Below, piece by piece: positions 49,595 through 58,804 of a stretch of 64,000 nucleotides of DNA. Position 1 is the first letter of the stretch. Each line of letters starts with the position of its first letter. Where the stretch lies: contig JAEEMP010000125.1 in assembly GCA_016283275.1 (NCBI GenBank), positions 1 through 64,000 of the forward strand. Direction: 5' to 3'. The DNA comes from Lachnospiraceae bacterium. Lineage in GTDB: Bacteria > Bacillota > Clostridia > Lachnospirales > Lachnospiraceae. The notes beneath the pieces are model-generated. The model was not told the origin of the DNA. It searched no databases and saw only the letters and a list, made by a program, of their open reading frames with translations. Both the position numbers and the translations under genes were made by a program.

Positions 49595-52387
49595 CTATTC
49601 GTCAACATACTCAGAATCGTCAAAACGTCTGAAATATTCATCAAAGATCTTCTTTGCCATGGGAACTGCATGAAGTCCCGAAGTACCCGCATCTTCCAAA
49701 ATAATCGTTACACATATCTCGGGATCGTCTGCCGGAGCAAATCCGGTAAACCATGAGTGTGTAGCGCCGGTATAATCGTTGTACTCGGCGGAACCGGTCT
49801 TACCTGCAACGGTATAAGTACTGTTCTTAAGCTTACGGCCCGTACCGGATCTTACTACCTCTTCCATCATCGAGCCCACGATCTCTGCCTCTTCCGCACT
49901 CATAAGGCGTGCATATTCCGTGCTGCTTGGGAAATCCTTTACGGTATTTAAATTGGAATTTACGACCTTATCGATAAGATAGGGCTGCATAAGCATTCCG
50001 TCATTTGCTATCGCACAGGTTATAAGATTTAAATGTAGCGGAGTGATAAGCGTATCGCCCTGTCCGAACGCGGTCCTGACCATTGTGATGTTATCGTCTA
50101 TGTCGGCAACATCGCATATGCTTCTTGCGTAATTCACGGTAACGGGAAGATCGCCGTTAAAAAGAAGCTTATCAAGTGTCTTCTGGAATTCTTCGCGATC
50201 CAATGTAAGACCTATATTGCCGAAACTTGAGTTACAAGATACAGCAAGACTTTTCTTTAAATTGACGGTTCCGTGTGTTTCATGATTGTAACAGGTTATC
50301 GTTCCGTCGTCGGTATTAAGTTCTCCGTGACAAACGAAGGAATAATTGTTGTAAGTATCCGGATTTTCTCTTACATATTCAAGAAGCGTTACTATCTTAA
50401 AACATGAACCGGGCGGATAAAGGCCCTGAGTCGCTCTGTTCAGTAACACAGAGCTTTCCTTGTCGTTAATGAGTCCATCCCAGATATCCGCTATCTCATT
50501 CGGATTATAATCAGGTTTTGAGACCATTGCATATATTTCGCCGGTCTTGGGATTTGATACCACTACCGCACCGTTATAAGAACCTATCGCTGTATATGCG
50601 GTCTTCTGAAGTCCCGCATCAAGCGTGGTCACAACACTGTCGCCCAGATATTTGTCAAGCGAGATATCTGCAGCTATCTTTTCCGCCATCGGCTGATTTG
50701 AATTGATAAGGTAATAGTTTGTCTGACCTTCTATACCTGAACGGCCGTTTACGGAATATCCGACCACATGCGCAAAGATATTGGCATAAGGATAATACCT
50801 TACTTCTTCGCCGTTAACGGTCTGGGTCTGTGCGAGTATATCCATGTCGCGGCTGTATATCGAGCCTCTGGTATTTTTACTGATCAAAACTTCCTGACGC
50901 GGATTATAGCTGTTATTGATATATTCCTCTTCGAAAGTGGCAACGTAATAACAGATAAAAATGCAGAGGGCCAGAAATATCGCTATTACCGAGTATGAAC
51001 AGCCCATAACGATGTTACTTTGCTTGGTAAAGAAATTATCCGGTTTCTTTTTAACGTACTTTTTGACATCCGCTTCTTCCTCGACCTGAGGTCTGCCCTT
51101 GACCACATACAGTCCTTCTATGATAAAGAACGTGAATATGGTCGCCATAACGGACGATCCGCCGTAACTTACAAGAGGAAGCGTAACACCTGTAAGAGGT
51201 ATAAACTTAACACCGCCGCCGATGGTCAGAAAAACCTGAAAAACATATGTGGTGCCAAGTCCGAGGGCAATATATCTGTAAAAATCGTCTTTAAACCTTA
51301 AAGCAATGTTTACAAACATAAGAAAACAGCTTAAGCAGATAAGTATAAGGCATATCGAGAATATGACCCCGAGTTCTTCCGCTATCGCCGAAAAGATAAA
51401 GTCGGTCTCAACATAAGGTATGGTCTCGGGTGTTCCTTCGAAAAGTCCGAGTCCGAACCAGTTGCCGCCCGAAATGGCAAAAAGAGACTGTGTGATCTGA
51501 TATCCTTCGTTATCGATGACCGAGAAGGGATCCTTAAATGCAGCAACTCTTACCTGAACATGTCTGAATATCCTGTAAGCGGTCATTGCCGCAGCACAGC
51601 CTGCCAGCGAGCCTAATAAAAGATACAGATAATTCTTGGAAGCGATAAAGATAAGTATCACATATACCACAAAGAATATGAGTGCGGCACCGAGGTCGCG
51701 GCTTGCCGCAAGCAAAAGAACATGGATGGCCGCAATGACCGTCACATAAACAATGTTTAAAAAGGATGTGCTCTTGGCAAGCGCACCCGCCACAAAGAAC
51801 ACAAACAATATCTTTACAAATTCGGACGCCTGAAAAGAAAGACCAAATACGGAAATTGCAAGTTTTGAGCCGTTTGCGATAGAACCGCTCAAATATACGA
51901 GTCCCAAAAGAAGTATTCCCGCAGCCGCAAAATAGATCGGCGTATTGGGAAGCCTTTTTATCTTCAGCATCAGGTATGGGAACAGTACCGCTATGATAAA
52001 AGAAACCGATGCGACAACAAGCTGCTTGATCGCTTTAGAAAAGTCGAGTCTTGCAAGCATAACAAGACCGATGCTTAACAGCATGCAGACATTGTTGATC
52101 ACGAGTCTGTTAAGCCTGGGGTAGATCATTGGGATAACGGCCATGATAGCCAGGATCACAACCTGAAATATCGCATAAAAGAACAGGAAATTTATATTTC
52201 CCGATTTTAAACAGATAGACAAAAAGCATGAAAAGTGCATTAGGATCGTAAGTATGATCTGACGTATGTACACTCCTTTTCTTGCTTTTTCGTTTCTGAA
52301 ACGGAATACCATGAAGCATTCAAGAGTATAAAGCATCATGAATACCGTAATGAAGTATTTTGACAGCGCGGTTATATATTGGACCAT
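49595..52387 (-). CDS. FtsW/RodA-PBP2 fusion protein (glycosyltransferase plus transpeptidase)
   Basis: A protein of 930 residues that joins two enzymes of peptidoglycan synthesis. Residues about 1-430 are a SEDS polymerase with ten or more membrane helices: KDPFSVIDNEGYQITQS (putative catalytic Asp D286) and YVETDFIFSAIAEELG, then LPLVSYGGSSVMA. After another membrane helix (about 458-482) comes a class B penicillin-binding domain with SxxK at S661-K664 (YPPGSCFK), SxN at S717-N719 (SCNSSF) and KTG at 863-865. SEDS proteins and class B PBPs normally act as separate partners; here the partnership is covalent. It starts just after the U32 C-terminal gene. Confidence 0.95.
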   Translation of the reverse strand: MVQYITALSKYFITVFMMLYTLECFMVFRFRNEKARKGVYIRQIILTILMHFSCFLSICLKSGNINFLFFYAIFQVVILAIMAVIPMIYPRLNRLVINNVCMLLSIGLVMLARLDFSKAIKQLVVASVSFIIAVLFPYLMLKIKRLPNTPIYFAAAGILLLGLVYLSGSIANGSKLAISVFGLSFQASEFVKILFVFFVAGALAKSTSFLNIVYVTVIAAIHVLLLAASRDLGAALIFFVVYVILIFIASKNYLYLLLGSLAGCAAAMTAYRIFRHVQVRVAAFKDPFSVIDNEGYQITQSLFAISGGNWFGLGLFEGTPETIPYVETDFIFSAIAEELGVIFSICLILICLSCFLMFVNIALRFKDDFYRYIALGLGTTYVFQVFLTIGGGVKFIPLTGVTLPLVSYGGSSVMATIFTFFIIEGLYVVKGRPQVEEEADVKKYVKKKPDNFFTKQSNIVMGCSYSVIAIFLALCIFICYYVATFEEEYINNSYNPRQEVLISKNTRGSIYSRDMDILAQTQTVNGEEVRYYPYANIFAHVVGYSVNGRSGIEGQTNYYLINSNQPMAEKIAADISLDKYLGDSVVTTLDAGLQKTAYTAIGSYNGAVVVSNPKTGEIYAMVSKPDYNPNEIADIWDGLINDKESSVLLNRATQGLYPPGSCFKIVTLLEYVRENPDTYNNYSFVCHGELNTDDGTITCYNHETHGTVNLKKSLAVSCNSSFGNIGLTLDREEFQKTLDKLLFNGDLPVTVNYARSICDVADIDDNITMVRTAFGQGDTLITPLHLNLITCAIANDGMLMQPYLIDKVVNSNLNTVKDFPSSTEYARLMSAEEAEIVGSMMEEVVRSGTGRKLKNSTYTVAGKTGSAEYNDYTGATHSWFTGFAPADDPEICVTIILEDAGTSGLHAVPMAKKIFDEYFRRFDDSEYVDE

Positions 52388-52392
52388 TTCAA

Positions 52393-53175
52393 CTAATCTA
52401 CTCCGTGGTTAAAATAAGCTTTTGTATATTCTTTGACAGGAAACGTCAAAGTCCTCCCCTTCAAAAGCTCTTTATAATAATCATAAACGGAATATGCCGT
52501 CTTACCGTCTTCATCGGTAAAATACAAAAGCAGATTCCCCGTAAAATCAATATCTTTTTCAATATATTCATGCAACGATGTCACATCGGCATTATAGATT
52601 ATATTGTAACAATAATCGCACCGAAATAAAACGGGCAATTCTTTATTTTTTCTGTCCCTTATATACGAAAAAGGATCACCATTGCCTTTAATACATGCAT
52701 TTTCGGTCTTTCTTACGCAATTTGCGGTTATCATGAGCGGTGTTCTTCCGTATACACACATGATCCCGTCTTTATACCCCGTATCCTTTAATTCATATTT
52801 TGAAAGTTCGTAAGGATACATAAGCATATCAAGATCGTTTAAAAGAACCCTTACGGATTCTCTGTTCCAGGCATATAAGCCGGGACCTGCGATCTTTTCT
52901 TTTGAAAAACCCGATTCCTTTACGATATAAAGTTCTTCCGTATTATGGATTATAATACCTTTTACTCTTTTATCGTCGCTTAAATCCCTTAAACTTTTCT
53001 TAATACGCTCCTCATCGTTTTGCCTTAAAACATACGGAAGCGAAACATACAAAGAATCTATATCGTCAAAAAGCCCTTCGGGAATCTTTTCCTGTACGAT
53101 CACGTTTGTTTCTTTATCGGGAACAAAAGGAAGCTGTCCGTTACTTAAAAACCAAACCCATAATCTAGAATTCAT
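52393..53175 (-). CDS. U32 family peptidase, C-terminal half
   Basis: A protein of 260 residues that reads as the second half of a long U32 protein. It has a partial TIM-barrel-like region (DDIDSLYVSLPYVLRQ, KGIIIHNTEELY) and ends in EYTKAYFNHGVD, like the C-terminal signature of U32 family proteins (GHFxRGVE type). Its ATG overlaps the end of the N-terminal half by 11 bases in a different frame; no separate ribosome binding site is obvious. It is either a naturally split two-subunit enzyme coupled by overlap or the result of a single-base frame change. Confidence 0.75.
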   Translation of the reverse strand: MNSRLWVWFLSNGQLPFVPDKETNVIVQEKIPEGLFDDIDSLYVSLPYVLRQNDEERIKKSLRDLSDDKRVKGIIIHNTEELYIVKESGFSKEKIAGPGLYAWNRESVRVLLNDLDMLMYPYELSKYELKDTGYKDGIMCVYGRTPLMITANCVRKTENACIKGNGDPFSYIRDRKNKELPVLFRCDYCYNIIYNADVTSLHEYIEKDIDFTGNLLLYFTDEDGKTAYSVYDYYKELLKGRTLTFPVKEYTKAYFNHGVD

Positions 53176-54457
53176 CGGTCAACTCCTTTACGGCTCTGCG
53201 TCTTAATTCGTTAAGGCCCGATACGGGCATAAATATATCGTCATCGATGTCAACAGTAAGTTCGTCCCATTCAAACGGCGTATCGTTAAGCTTGGACAGC
53301 TGTTTTCTTACACTGGCCTCATCAGTTGCGGTCTTTACGGCTTTTTCGGGTGAAGTCTCTTTTACCGTAACACTTTTATCCTTATAACTTAATGTTAGTG
53401 ATATATCATTGTCCTTATGCGCATAAAAATACCCGGAGATCTTAAGTTTTCGGTTCTTTAAAATGAACCTCTCTCTTACCGACCTTATAAGATCGTCATC
53501 GTTTCCCGAATATGCCGGGCTTTCAAGCGTAAGCATATCACGTGAGTTTTTAATATCCGCATATCCCGTTCCGGTAAAAGAACGAATATACATATGTCTC
53601 AGATCATCTTTATCTTCTTTACTTATGACAAGTTTTCCCGTATCTATGTACATATCTGTATAACGTTTATACAGATCGGTCGTAAATGCTGAATATTCGG
53701 GGCTTTTCATCCTGCCTTCGATCTTAAACGAGTCGATCTTGGCATCAATAAACCTGTCAAGCAAAGGCAGAGTACACAGGTCTTTCATCGAAAGCACATA
53801 AGCCTCATCCATAATAATTCCGTCTATCAAAGGCGTATATGACAATCTGCAGGGCCCCGCACATCTTCCGCGGTTTCCGCTTCTTTTCCCGTAAGTTGAA
53901 GAAAACAGGCATTGTCCCGAATAACAATAACACATCGCCCCGTGCACAAAGCACTCGATCTCTATGTCAACGTTATCCTTTATATATTTTATCTCCTTTA
54001 AGGAAAGCTCTCTGGCCGGAACCACTCTTTTGGCCCCAAGCTCCTTAAAATATCTGACAGAGTTGATGCCGGTCGAAAAAGCCTGGGTACTTACATGTAT
54101 CTCAACATTCGGGAACCATTCATTAAACCTGCTTATCAGGCCGATATCCTGGATGATGCACGCATCAAGTCCCGCATCGGCAAACGGCTTTATATAATCG
54201 TATACTTCATCAAATTCTCTTTCTTTGATGAGCGTATTGACGGCCAGATAAACCTTAACACCGAAAATATGAGCATATTTGACGGCCTTTACGATCTCTT
54301 CATCGGAAAAGTTGTCCGCAAAAGCTCTTGCGCCGAACTTATTTCCGCCAAAATACACCGCATCCGCACCCGCATTTATACACGCCAAAAAGCCCCCGTA
54401 GTTTCCCGCGGGCGCCAATATTTCAGGTCTTGACTTATAAGTGCGATCGTTTTCCAT
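53165..54457 (-). CDS. U32 family peptidase, N-terminal half
   Basis: A protein of 430 residues. PEILAPAGNYGGFLACINAGADAVYFGG is the family N-terminus; the U32 signature is in IECFVHGAMCYCYSGQCLFSSTYGKRSGNRGRCAGPCR with the cysteines that bind an iron-sulfur cluster in family members, and DSFKIEGRMKSPEY follows. Members include collagenase-like proteases and RNA hydroxylation enzymes (RlhA, TrhP); the role here is open. The reading frame stops at 53165 shortly after LNELRRRAVKELTDEF, where the C-terminal portion continues in another frame. Confidence 0.88.
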   Translation of the reverse strand: MENDRTYKSRPEILAPAGNYGGFLACINAGADAVYFGGNKFGARAFADNFSDEEIVKAVKYAHIFGVKVYLAVNTLIKEREFDEVYDYIKPFADAGLDACIIQDIGLISRFNEWFPNVEIHVSTQAFSTGINSVRYFKELGAKRVVPARELSLKEIKYIKDNVDIEIECFVHGAMCYCYSGQCLFSSTYGKRSGNRGRCAGPCRLSYTPLIDGIIMDEAYVLSMKDLCTLPLLDRFIDAKIDSFKIEGRMKSPEYSAFTTDLYKRYTDMYIDTGKLVISKEDKDDLRHMYIRSFTGTGYADIKNSRDMLTLESPAYSGNDDDLIRSVRERFILKNRKLKISGYFYAHKDNDISLTLSYKDKSVTVKETSPEKAVKTATDEASVRKQLSKLNDTPFEWDELTVDIDDDIFMPVSGLNELRRRAVKELTDEF

Positions 54458-54464
54458 ACTGTGT

Positions 54465-54494
54465 AAAAAAAGGACTGTATCAAACAGTCCTTTT
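54465..54494 (-). terminator. Rho-independent terminator after zapA
   Basis: Stem AAAAGGACTGT (54468-54478) and ACAGTCCTTTT (54484-54494) with a five-base loop and T-run on the minus strand. Confidence 0.93.
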
Positions 54495-54505
54495 CCTTAA
54501 TATTC

Positions 54506-54907
54506 TTAACCCAGTTTCAGTTCCGTTTCCAGACGGATAAGTTTCTTGTTGCTCTCATCCAGCTCACTCTTAAGGTTCTTACTGTTCTTTTCGCTGTTTT
54601 CGAGCTTAATCTGCGAAGCTATAAGCTCATGCTTCAGATCATACAATTCTTTTTCTTTTGTTCGGATCTCTTCTTCAAGAAGCGAAATCTGCTTTTTGGC
54701 TTTAAAATAGTCATCTGCAATATTTAATTGCAAAAGAACATTCTGCGTCTCGGTGGGCGCACGATGAAAACTTTCTACCCTGTTATATTCCGTAACCTTC
54801 CCGTTTATATAAGCCGCGACTCTCTGAAGATACTCTTCGCTCTCGTACCCGCTTAACCTTAAGACCTTACCCCCGATGATTACTTCGGTATCATTCTTGG
54901 ATGCCAT
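54506..54907 (-). CDS. zapA: Cell division protein ZapA
   Basis: A protein of 133 residues. The N-terminal ZapA domain (TEVIIGGKVLRLSGYESEEYLQRVAAYINGKVTEY, residues 7-43) is followed by NVLLQLNIADDYFKAKKQI and a long coiled coil to the end. ZapA cross-links FtsZ filaments; the coiled coil gives the tetramer. It is the final gene of the nusG2-gx-ruvA-ruvB-zapA transcription unit, before a strong terminator. Confidence 0.92.
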   Translation of the reverse strand: MASKNDTEVIIGGKVLRLSGYESEEYLQRVAAYINGKVTEYNRVESFHRAPTETQNVLLQLNIADDYFKAKKQISLLEEEIRTKEKELYDLKHELIASQIKLENSEKNSKNLKSELDESNKKLIRLETELKLG

Positions 54908-54962
54908 ACCGACAAACCTCCCAAAAGAATCTAAACGAAATATCTATTAAATTATAATAAAA

Positions 54963-55958
54963 TCAGGCGTTTATTTCAATACCCAAATGACTGTATGCAA
55001 GCTCGGTAACCTGTCTGCCCCGCGGTGTTCTGACCATAAATCCGTTCTTTATAAGATATGGCTCATATACCTCTTCGATGGTACCCGAGTCCTCTCCTAT
55101 GGTGGCTGCCAGAGTATCAAGTCCGACCGGTCCTCCTTTATAAAGCTCGATCATTGTCGTAAGGATATTTCTGTCTATATGATCGAGTCCCATCTTATCC
55201 ACATCGAGAAGGTCCAGTGCTGTCCTGGCAACATCGCCGGTTATAACACCGTCAAATCTGACCTCCGCAAAATCTCTTACACGTTTTAACATCCTGTTGG
55301 CCAGTCTGGGAGTGCCGCGGCTTCTTCTCGCAAGCTCGGTGGCACCGTCGGGATCGATCGAAACGTTTAAAAGTCTGGCAGAATGTCTTATGATCGTAGA
55401 CAGTTCTTCAACCGAATAAAACTCAAGCTTTTCCACTACTCCGAACCTGTCTCTTAACGGAGCGGACAAAAGGCCTGCTCTCGTGGTGGCTCCCACAAGG
55501 GTAAAACGGGGAAGTTCAAGCCTTATCGATTTGGAGGACGGTCCTTTTCCTATCATTATATCGATCGAATAATCTTCCATTGCCGGATAAAGAACTTCTT
55601 CGATCTGCTTATTAAGCCTGTGTATCTCGTCGATAAAAAGAAGGTCGCCTTCTTTAAGCCCGCTTAATATGGCTGCCATGTCACCGGGCTTTTCTATTGC
55701 AGGGCCCGAAGTGATCCGGATATTGACTCCCATCTCATTTGCAATGATCTGTGCAAGTGTTGTTTTACCAAGTCCGGGAGGTCCGTACAAAAGAACATGA
55801 TCCAAAGCTTCACCCCTGTTTTTGGCAGCTTCAATATAGACCTTCATTATCTCTTTAACCTTTTCCTGTCCGATATATTCCGACAGATATTTGGGTCTTA
55901 ACGAACCGTCAAGGACGATATCTTCTTCCGAGACTTCAGTTTTAATAATGTTTCCCAT
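54963..55958 (-). CDS. ruvB: Holliday junction branch migration ATPase RuvB
   Basis: A protein of 331 residues. [27 protein letters not shown], Walker [21 protein letters not shown], Walker [11 protein letters not shown], the sensor region [21 protein letters not shown] and the winged helix end ([23 protein letters not shown]) are intact. RuvB hexamers drive branch migration with RuvA. The resolvase in this organism would be RecU (24865-25404). It is controlled from an SOS promoter upstream of the NusG-domain gene. Confidence 0.98.
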   Translation of the reverse strand: MGNIIKTEVSEEDIVLDGSLRPKYLSEYIGQEKVKEIMKVYIEAAKNRGEALDHVLLYGPPGLGKTTLAQIIANEMGVNIRITSGPAIEKPGDMAAILSGLKEGDLLFIDEIHRLNKQIEEVLYPAMEDYSIDIMIGKGPSSKSIRLELPRFTLVGATTRAGLLSAPLRDRFGVVEKLEFYSVEELSTIIRHSARLLNVSIDPDGATELARRSRGTPRLANRMLKRVRDFAEVRFDGVITGDVARTALDLLDVDKMGLDHIDRNILTTMIELYKGGPVGLDTLAATIGEDSGTIEEVYEPYLIKNGFMVRTPRGRQVTELAYSHLGIEINA

Positions 55959-55969
55959 GTCAAACCTTC

Positions 55970-56572
55970 CTAGAACAAGTATTGTAATGCTTTCTTAAGT
56001 ATATCTCCCGATTCGAGTTTATCATGATCTTCAACCGCAATAACAGCTTTCTCGGAAGCTTTCCGGTCATAACCCAATGATATGAGCGCATCGACCGCAT
56101 CTTTGGCTTCGCCTGTAAGTTTAACGTTTGTATCGGCAGTCTCTTCGGGTACGATACCGAGTATCTCGCTCTTGTCGATCTTATCCTTAAGGTCGATAAT
56201 GATACGTTCTGCGGTCTTTTTACCTATTGTGGGAGCTTTCGATATTTTGGTGCCGTCCGCATTGAGTATCGCGTATTTAAGGTCCGGAACATCAAATACC
56301 GAAAGGATGGACAGTGCGCCTTTCGGGCCCACTCCGCTTACGCTTATAAGCTTATAGAACATATCCTGTTCGTCTTTTCTCTCAAAGCCGTACAGGGATA
56401 CTCCGTCCTCTCTCACACTCAAAAAAGTATATATCTTAACGGGGTTTCCTATGGCGGGAAGATTTTCCCTTGTCTTATCGGATACGATAACCTCATATCC
56501 GACGCCGTTAACGTCTATAACGATCTGCCCCGGTCTGTTCTCCGCAAGTTCACCCCTTAAATAACCGATCAT
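55970..56572 (-). CDS. ruvA: Holliday junction DNA-binding protein RuvA
   Basis: A protein of 200 residues with OB fold ([31 protein letters not shown]), two helix-hairpin-helix motifs ([38 protein letters not shown]) and the mobile third domain that contacts RuvB ([22 protein letters not shown]). The gene overlaps the preceding Gx transporter gene by 23 bases. Confidence 0.97.
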   Translation of the reverse strand: MIGYLRGELAENRPGQIVIDVNGVGYEVIVSDKTRENLPAIGNPVKIYTFLSVREDGVSLYGFERKDEQDMFYKLISVSGVGPKGALSILSVFDVPDLKYAILNADGTKISKAPTIGKKTAERIIIDLKDKIDKSEILGIVPEETADTNVKLTGEAKDAVDALISLGYDRKASEKAVIAVEDHDKLESGDILKKALQYLF

Positions 56573-57062
56573 TTGATCTCACCCTTTCGTATACAATTTT
56601 CGACAAAAATCCTACGGCCATGCCGGTAATGATCCCAAAAACCGCAAACCACACGGTGTCCTTTACCAAAGCCGTACTGCCCATAAGCATACAAGCCGTG
56701 ATAAGCTGGCCGAAATTGTGAAAAGCTCCTCCCGCAAGGCTTACACCGGGAATGGAAAACTTTTTGCTCTTAAATAATAAATACATTATCAAAAAACTTA
56801 ATGCAAAGCCGGATACCGACATTAAAAATGAAATAACGCTGCCAAATAAAAGCGCGGTAAGCACGATCCTTAAGAGTCCCACGATCAAAGCCTCGATCGG
56901 ACCGAACAGATAAAGCGCCAGCACGATAAGCGCATTGGCAAATCCGATCTTAACTCCCGGAACAGGCAGGATTATCGGAAACATCGTCTCAACATATGAA
57001 AAAATCATCGATATGGCAGTCATTGCGCCGAGTAAAGCAATCTTTTTGATATCGGTCTTCAT
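56550..57062 (-). CDS. Gx transporter family membrane protein
   Basis: A protein of 170 residues with five membrane helices (from KIALLGAMTAISMIFSYVETMFP onward). The family is annotated as Gx transporter or heptaprenyl diphosphate synthase component I-like and resembles ECF S-components such as ThiW/RibU in layout: PGVKIGFANALIVLALYLFGPIEALIVGLLRIV is a typical S-component-like stretch. It overlaps the NusG-domain gene by ATGA; the two usually go together. The substrate is unknown. Confidence 0.82.
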   Translation of the reverse strand: MKTDIKKIALLGAMTAISMIFSYVETMFPIILPVPGVKIGFANALIVLALYLFGPIEALIVGLLRIVLTALLFGSVISFLMSVSGFALSFLIMYLLFKSKKFSIPGVSLAGGAFHNFGQLITACMLMGSTALVKDTVWFAVFGIITGMAVGFLSKIVYERVRSNDRLFKG

Positions 57063-57433
57063 CAGTAGGCCACCGTATCGACGGTCTTTGACTCATCGCC
57101 CTTTATCTCGATCAAAAGCCTGTGCGGAAGACAGCTTATTATCTCACCGGGCTTTGTAATACCGCCCATCTTTATGCAGTCTCTTCCGGGACAGTCCGCT
57201 TCTTTCATATATACCCGATGATCCGTTATAACGATAAGATTATATCCAAATTCCGTATCTACCGTATACTCTGTGTCTTCGTCAAGCAAAAGAACATTCT
57301 TAAGATCACCGTCCACATACACATATGCTTTATTGCCTGCATTATGAACGGCGTTTATTTTCGAGTAGGAAAAGCTTATGAACACGCTTATCAAAAGTAT
57401 GGAAAATACAAGGATAAAATCGTTTCTTTTCAT
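57062..57433 (-). CDS. NusG domain II-containing membrane-anchored protein
   Basis: A protein of 123 residues: a membrane helix at residues 7-25 (ILVFSILLISVFISFSYSK), then a small beta domain. EADCPGRDCIKMGGITKPGEIISCLPHRLLIEIKG carries the CxGRDCxxxG pattern and terminal LPHRL typical of NusG_II domain proteins in Clostridia, where this protein goes with a Gx transporter and often FMN-dependent redox proteins. It is the first gene after the LexA-box promoter, so it should be DNA-damage inducible with ruvAB, an unusual connection. Confidence 0.85.
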   Translation of the reverse strand: MKRNDFILVFSILLISVFISFSYSKINAVHNAGNKAYVYVDGDLKNVLLLDEDTEYTVDTEFGYNLIVITDHRVYMKEADCPGRDCIKMGGITKPGEIISCLPHRLLIEIKGDESKTVDTVAY

Positions 57434-57439
57434 AGATAT

Positions 57440-57468
57440 ATGATAGCATTGTCGAACATATGTTTCAA
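57440..57468 (-). promoter_or_regulatory. Predicted promoter of nusG2-gx-ruvAB-zapA
   Basis: On the minus strand: TTGAAA (57463-57468), 17-base spacer, TATCAT (57440-57445). The LexA box lies between and overlaps the -35 element. Confidence 0.8.
57453..57466. promoter_or_regulatory. LexA (SOS) box
   Basis: CGAACATATGTTTC, a full match to the Gram-positive consensus CGAACRNRYGTTYC, located within the promoter spacer of the ruvAB operon. Confidence 0.92.
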
Positions 57469-57478
57469 CATCATTTTT

Positions 57479-57507
57479 TTGATATTTCCTTTTCTTTACG
57501 CTATACT
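57479..57507 (+). promoter_or_regulatory. Predicted promoter of the histidine phosphatase gene
   Basis: TTGATA (57479-57484), 17-base spacer, TATACT (57502-57507). Its -35 element starts 13 bases from the LexA box of the divergent operon. Confidence 0.7.
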
Positions 57508-57535
57508 AATATCCGAAATGTATAAGGAGTAAATT

Positions 57536-58252
57536 ATGAGAATAATATTTATAAGACACGGCGACCCCGACTACAAAAACGATTCGCTTACCGTAAAGGG
57601 AAGGCGCGAAGCAATGCTTTTGGCACAAAGGATAAAGAACTGGGACAATATCGACGCTTTCTATATCTCTCCGCTCGGCCGCGCCCAGCTTACCGCAAAA
57701 TATACCCTTGATGAAATCGGCCGCGAAGGAAAAACCCTTGACTGGCTTAAAGAATTTGTCGTAGACGTATACGACCCGTCGCAGAAACGTGTTCATGTTC
57801 CGTGGGACTGGCTTCCCGATTACTGGCGCCGCCTTGATAAGATATACGACAAAGACGAGTGGAAGAACCTTTCCGAATACGATAACACGAATTTAAAAGA
57901 AAAATATGCCGAGGTTCAAAAAGGCCTTTCCGATCTTCTTTCGGAATACGGAATAAGAAAAGAAAACAACGTATATTTATCAGACCGAAAAAATGACGAT
58001 ACGACCATCGTACTTTTCTGTCATCTCGGCGTTTCGTTCGTATGCATAAGTGAACTTTTGGGTATTTCTCCGGCTCTTTTGTGGCATACCTTCTTTGTGG
58101 CCACATCCTCTGTAACGGTCGTATCGGCCGAAGAACGCGTCGAAGGTATATTAAACTTCCGCATTCAGAAACTCGGCGATACGGAGCACTTAAACCTTGG
58201 CCATGAGCCGATCTCACCTTCGGGCTTCTACGGAGATATCTTTAACGGGTAA
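57536..58252 (+). CDS. Histidine phosphatase superfamily protein
   Basis: A protein of 238 residues of the phosphoglycerate mutase-like histidine phosphatases. The catalytic histidine is in IIFIRHGDPDYKNDSLTVKGRREAMLLA (RHG at residues 7-9), the second histidine in VLFCHLGVSFVCISELLG, and the Arg in ISPLGRAQLTAKYT. These enzymes form a phosphohistidine and dephosphorylate sugar phosphates, phosphoproteins or others; the target is not clear. An insert with several Trp (VPWDWLPDYWRRLD) is unusual for the smallest members. AAGGAG precedes the ATG. Confidence 0.87.
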   Translation: MRIIFIRHGDPDYKNDSLTVKGRREAMLLAQRIKNWDNIDAFYISPLGRAQLTAKYTLDEIGREGKTLDWLKEFVVDVYDPSQKRVHVPWDWLPDYWRRLDKIYDKDEWKNLSEYDNTNLKEKYAEVQKGLSDLLSEYGIRKENNVYLSDRKNDDTTIVLFCHLGVSFVCISELLGISPALLWHTFFVATSSVTVVSAEERVEGILNFRIQKLGDTEHLNLGHEPISPSGFYGDIFNG

Positions 58253-58282
58253 TTTCGGAGAAATTTCCTATTTAAAAATTTA

Positions 58283-58305
58283 GCCGGCAATACTGCCGGC
58301 TTTTG
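58283..58305. terminator. Terminator hairpin between the phosphatase gene and leuD
   Basis: GCCGGC (58283-58288) and GCCGGC (58295-58300), loop AATACT, then TTTTGGTTT on the plus strand and TAAATTTTT on the minus strand; convergent genes on both sides. Confidence 0.85.
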
Positions 58306-58307
58306 GT

Positions 58308-58793
58308 TTACTTATTTTTGATATAATTCATGAGACCGTCTGCGTTGATGATCTTCTGCATGAATTCGGGGAAAGGCTGTCCTTTGAAGGCTTGCCCCGT
58401 CGTTATGTCGGTGATCGTACCCGAGTCAAAGTCTATCGAAACTTCGTCGCCGTTTGAGATCGCCTTTGCGGCTTCGGGACATTCCATGATGGGAAGGCCG
58501 ATGTTAATGGAGTTCCTGAAGAAGATCCTCGCAAAGGTTTCCGCTATCACACAGCTTACGCCGCACGCCTTTATGGCAATGGGCGCATGTTCTCTTGATG
58601 AACCGCAGCCAAAGTTCTTTGTGGCTACTATGATATCGCCTTCGTGTACTTTGCCCACAAAATCTTTATCTATATCTTCCATGCAATGTGTTGCAAGTTC
58701 TTTGGGATCCGATGAATTAAGATATCTTGCCGGAATGATAACATCGGTATCGACATTATCGCCGTATTTGAATACTTTTCCTTTTGCCTGCAT
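58308..58793 (-). CDS. leuD: 3-isopropylmalate dehydratase small subunit
   Basis: A protein of 161 residues. [41 protein letters not shown] and [21 protein letters not shown] are the swivel-domain motifs of LeuD (aconitase family). It forms with LeuC the isomerase for 2- and 3-isopropylmalate in leucine synthesis. GGAGG precedes the start; the leuC stop is 11 bases upstream. Archaeal-type short LeuD, in common with many Clostridia. Confidence 0.96.
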   Translation of the reverse strand: MQAKGKVFKYGDNVDTDVIIPARYLNSSDPKELATHCMEDIDKDFVGKVHEGDIIVATKNFGCGSSREHAPIAIKACGVSCVIAETFARIFFRNSINIGLPIMECPEAAKAISNGDEVSIDFDSGTITDITTGQAFKGQPFPEFMQKIINADGLMNYIKNK

Positions 58794-58804
58794 TTTTTAC
58801 CTCC

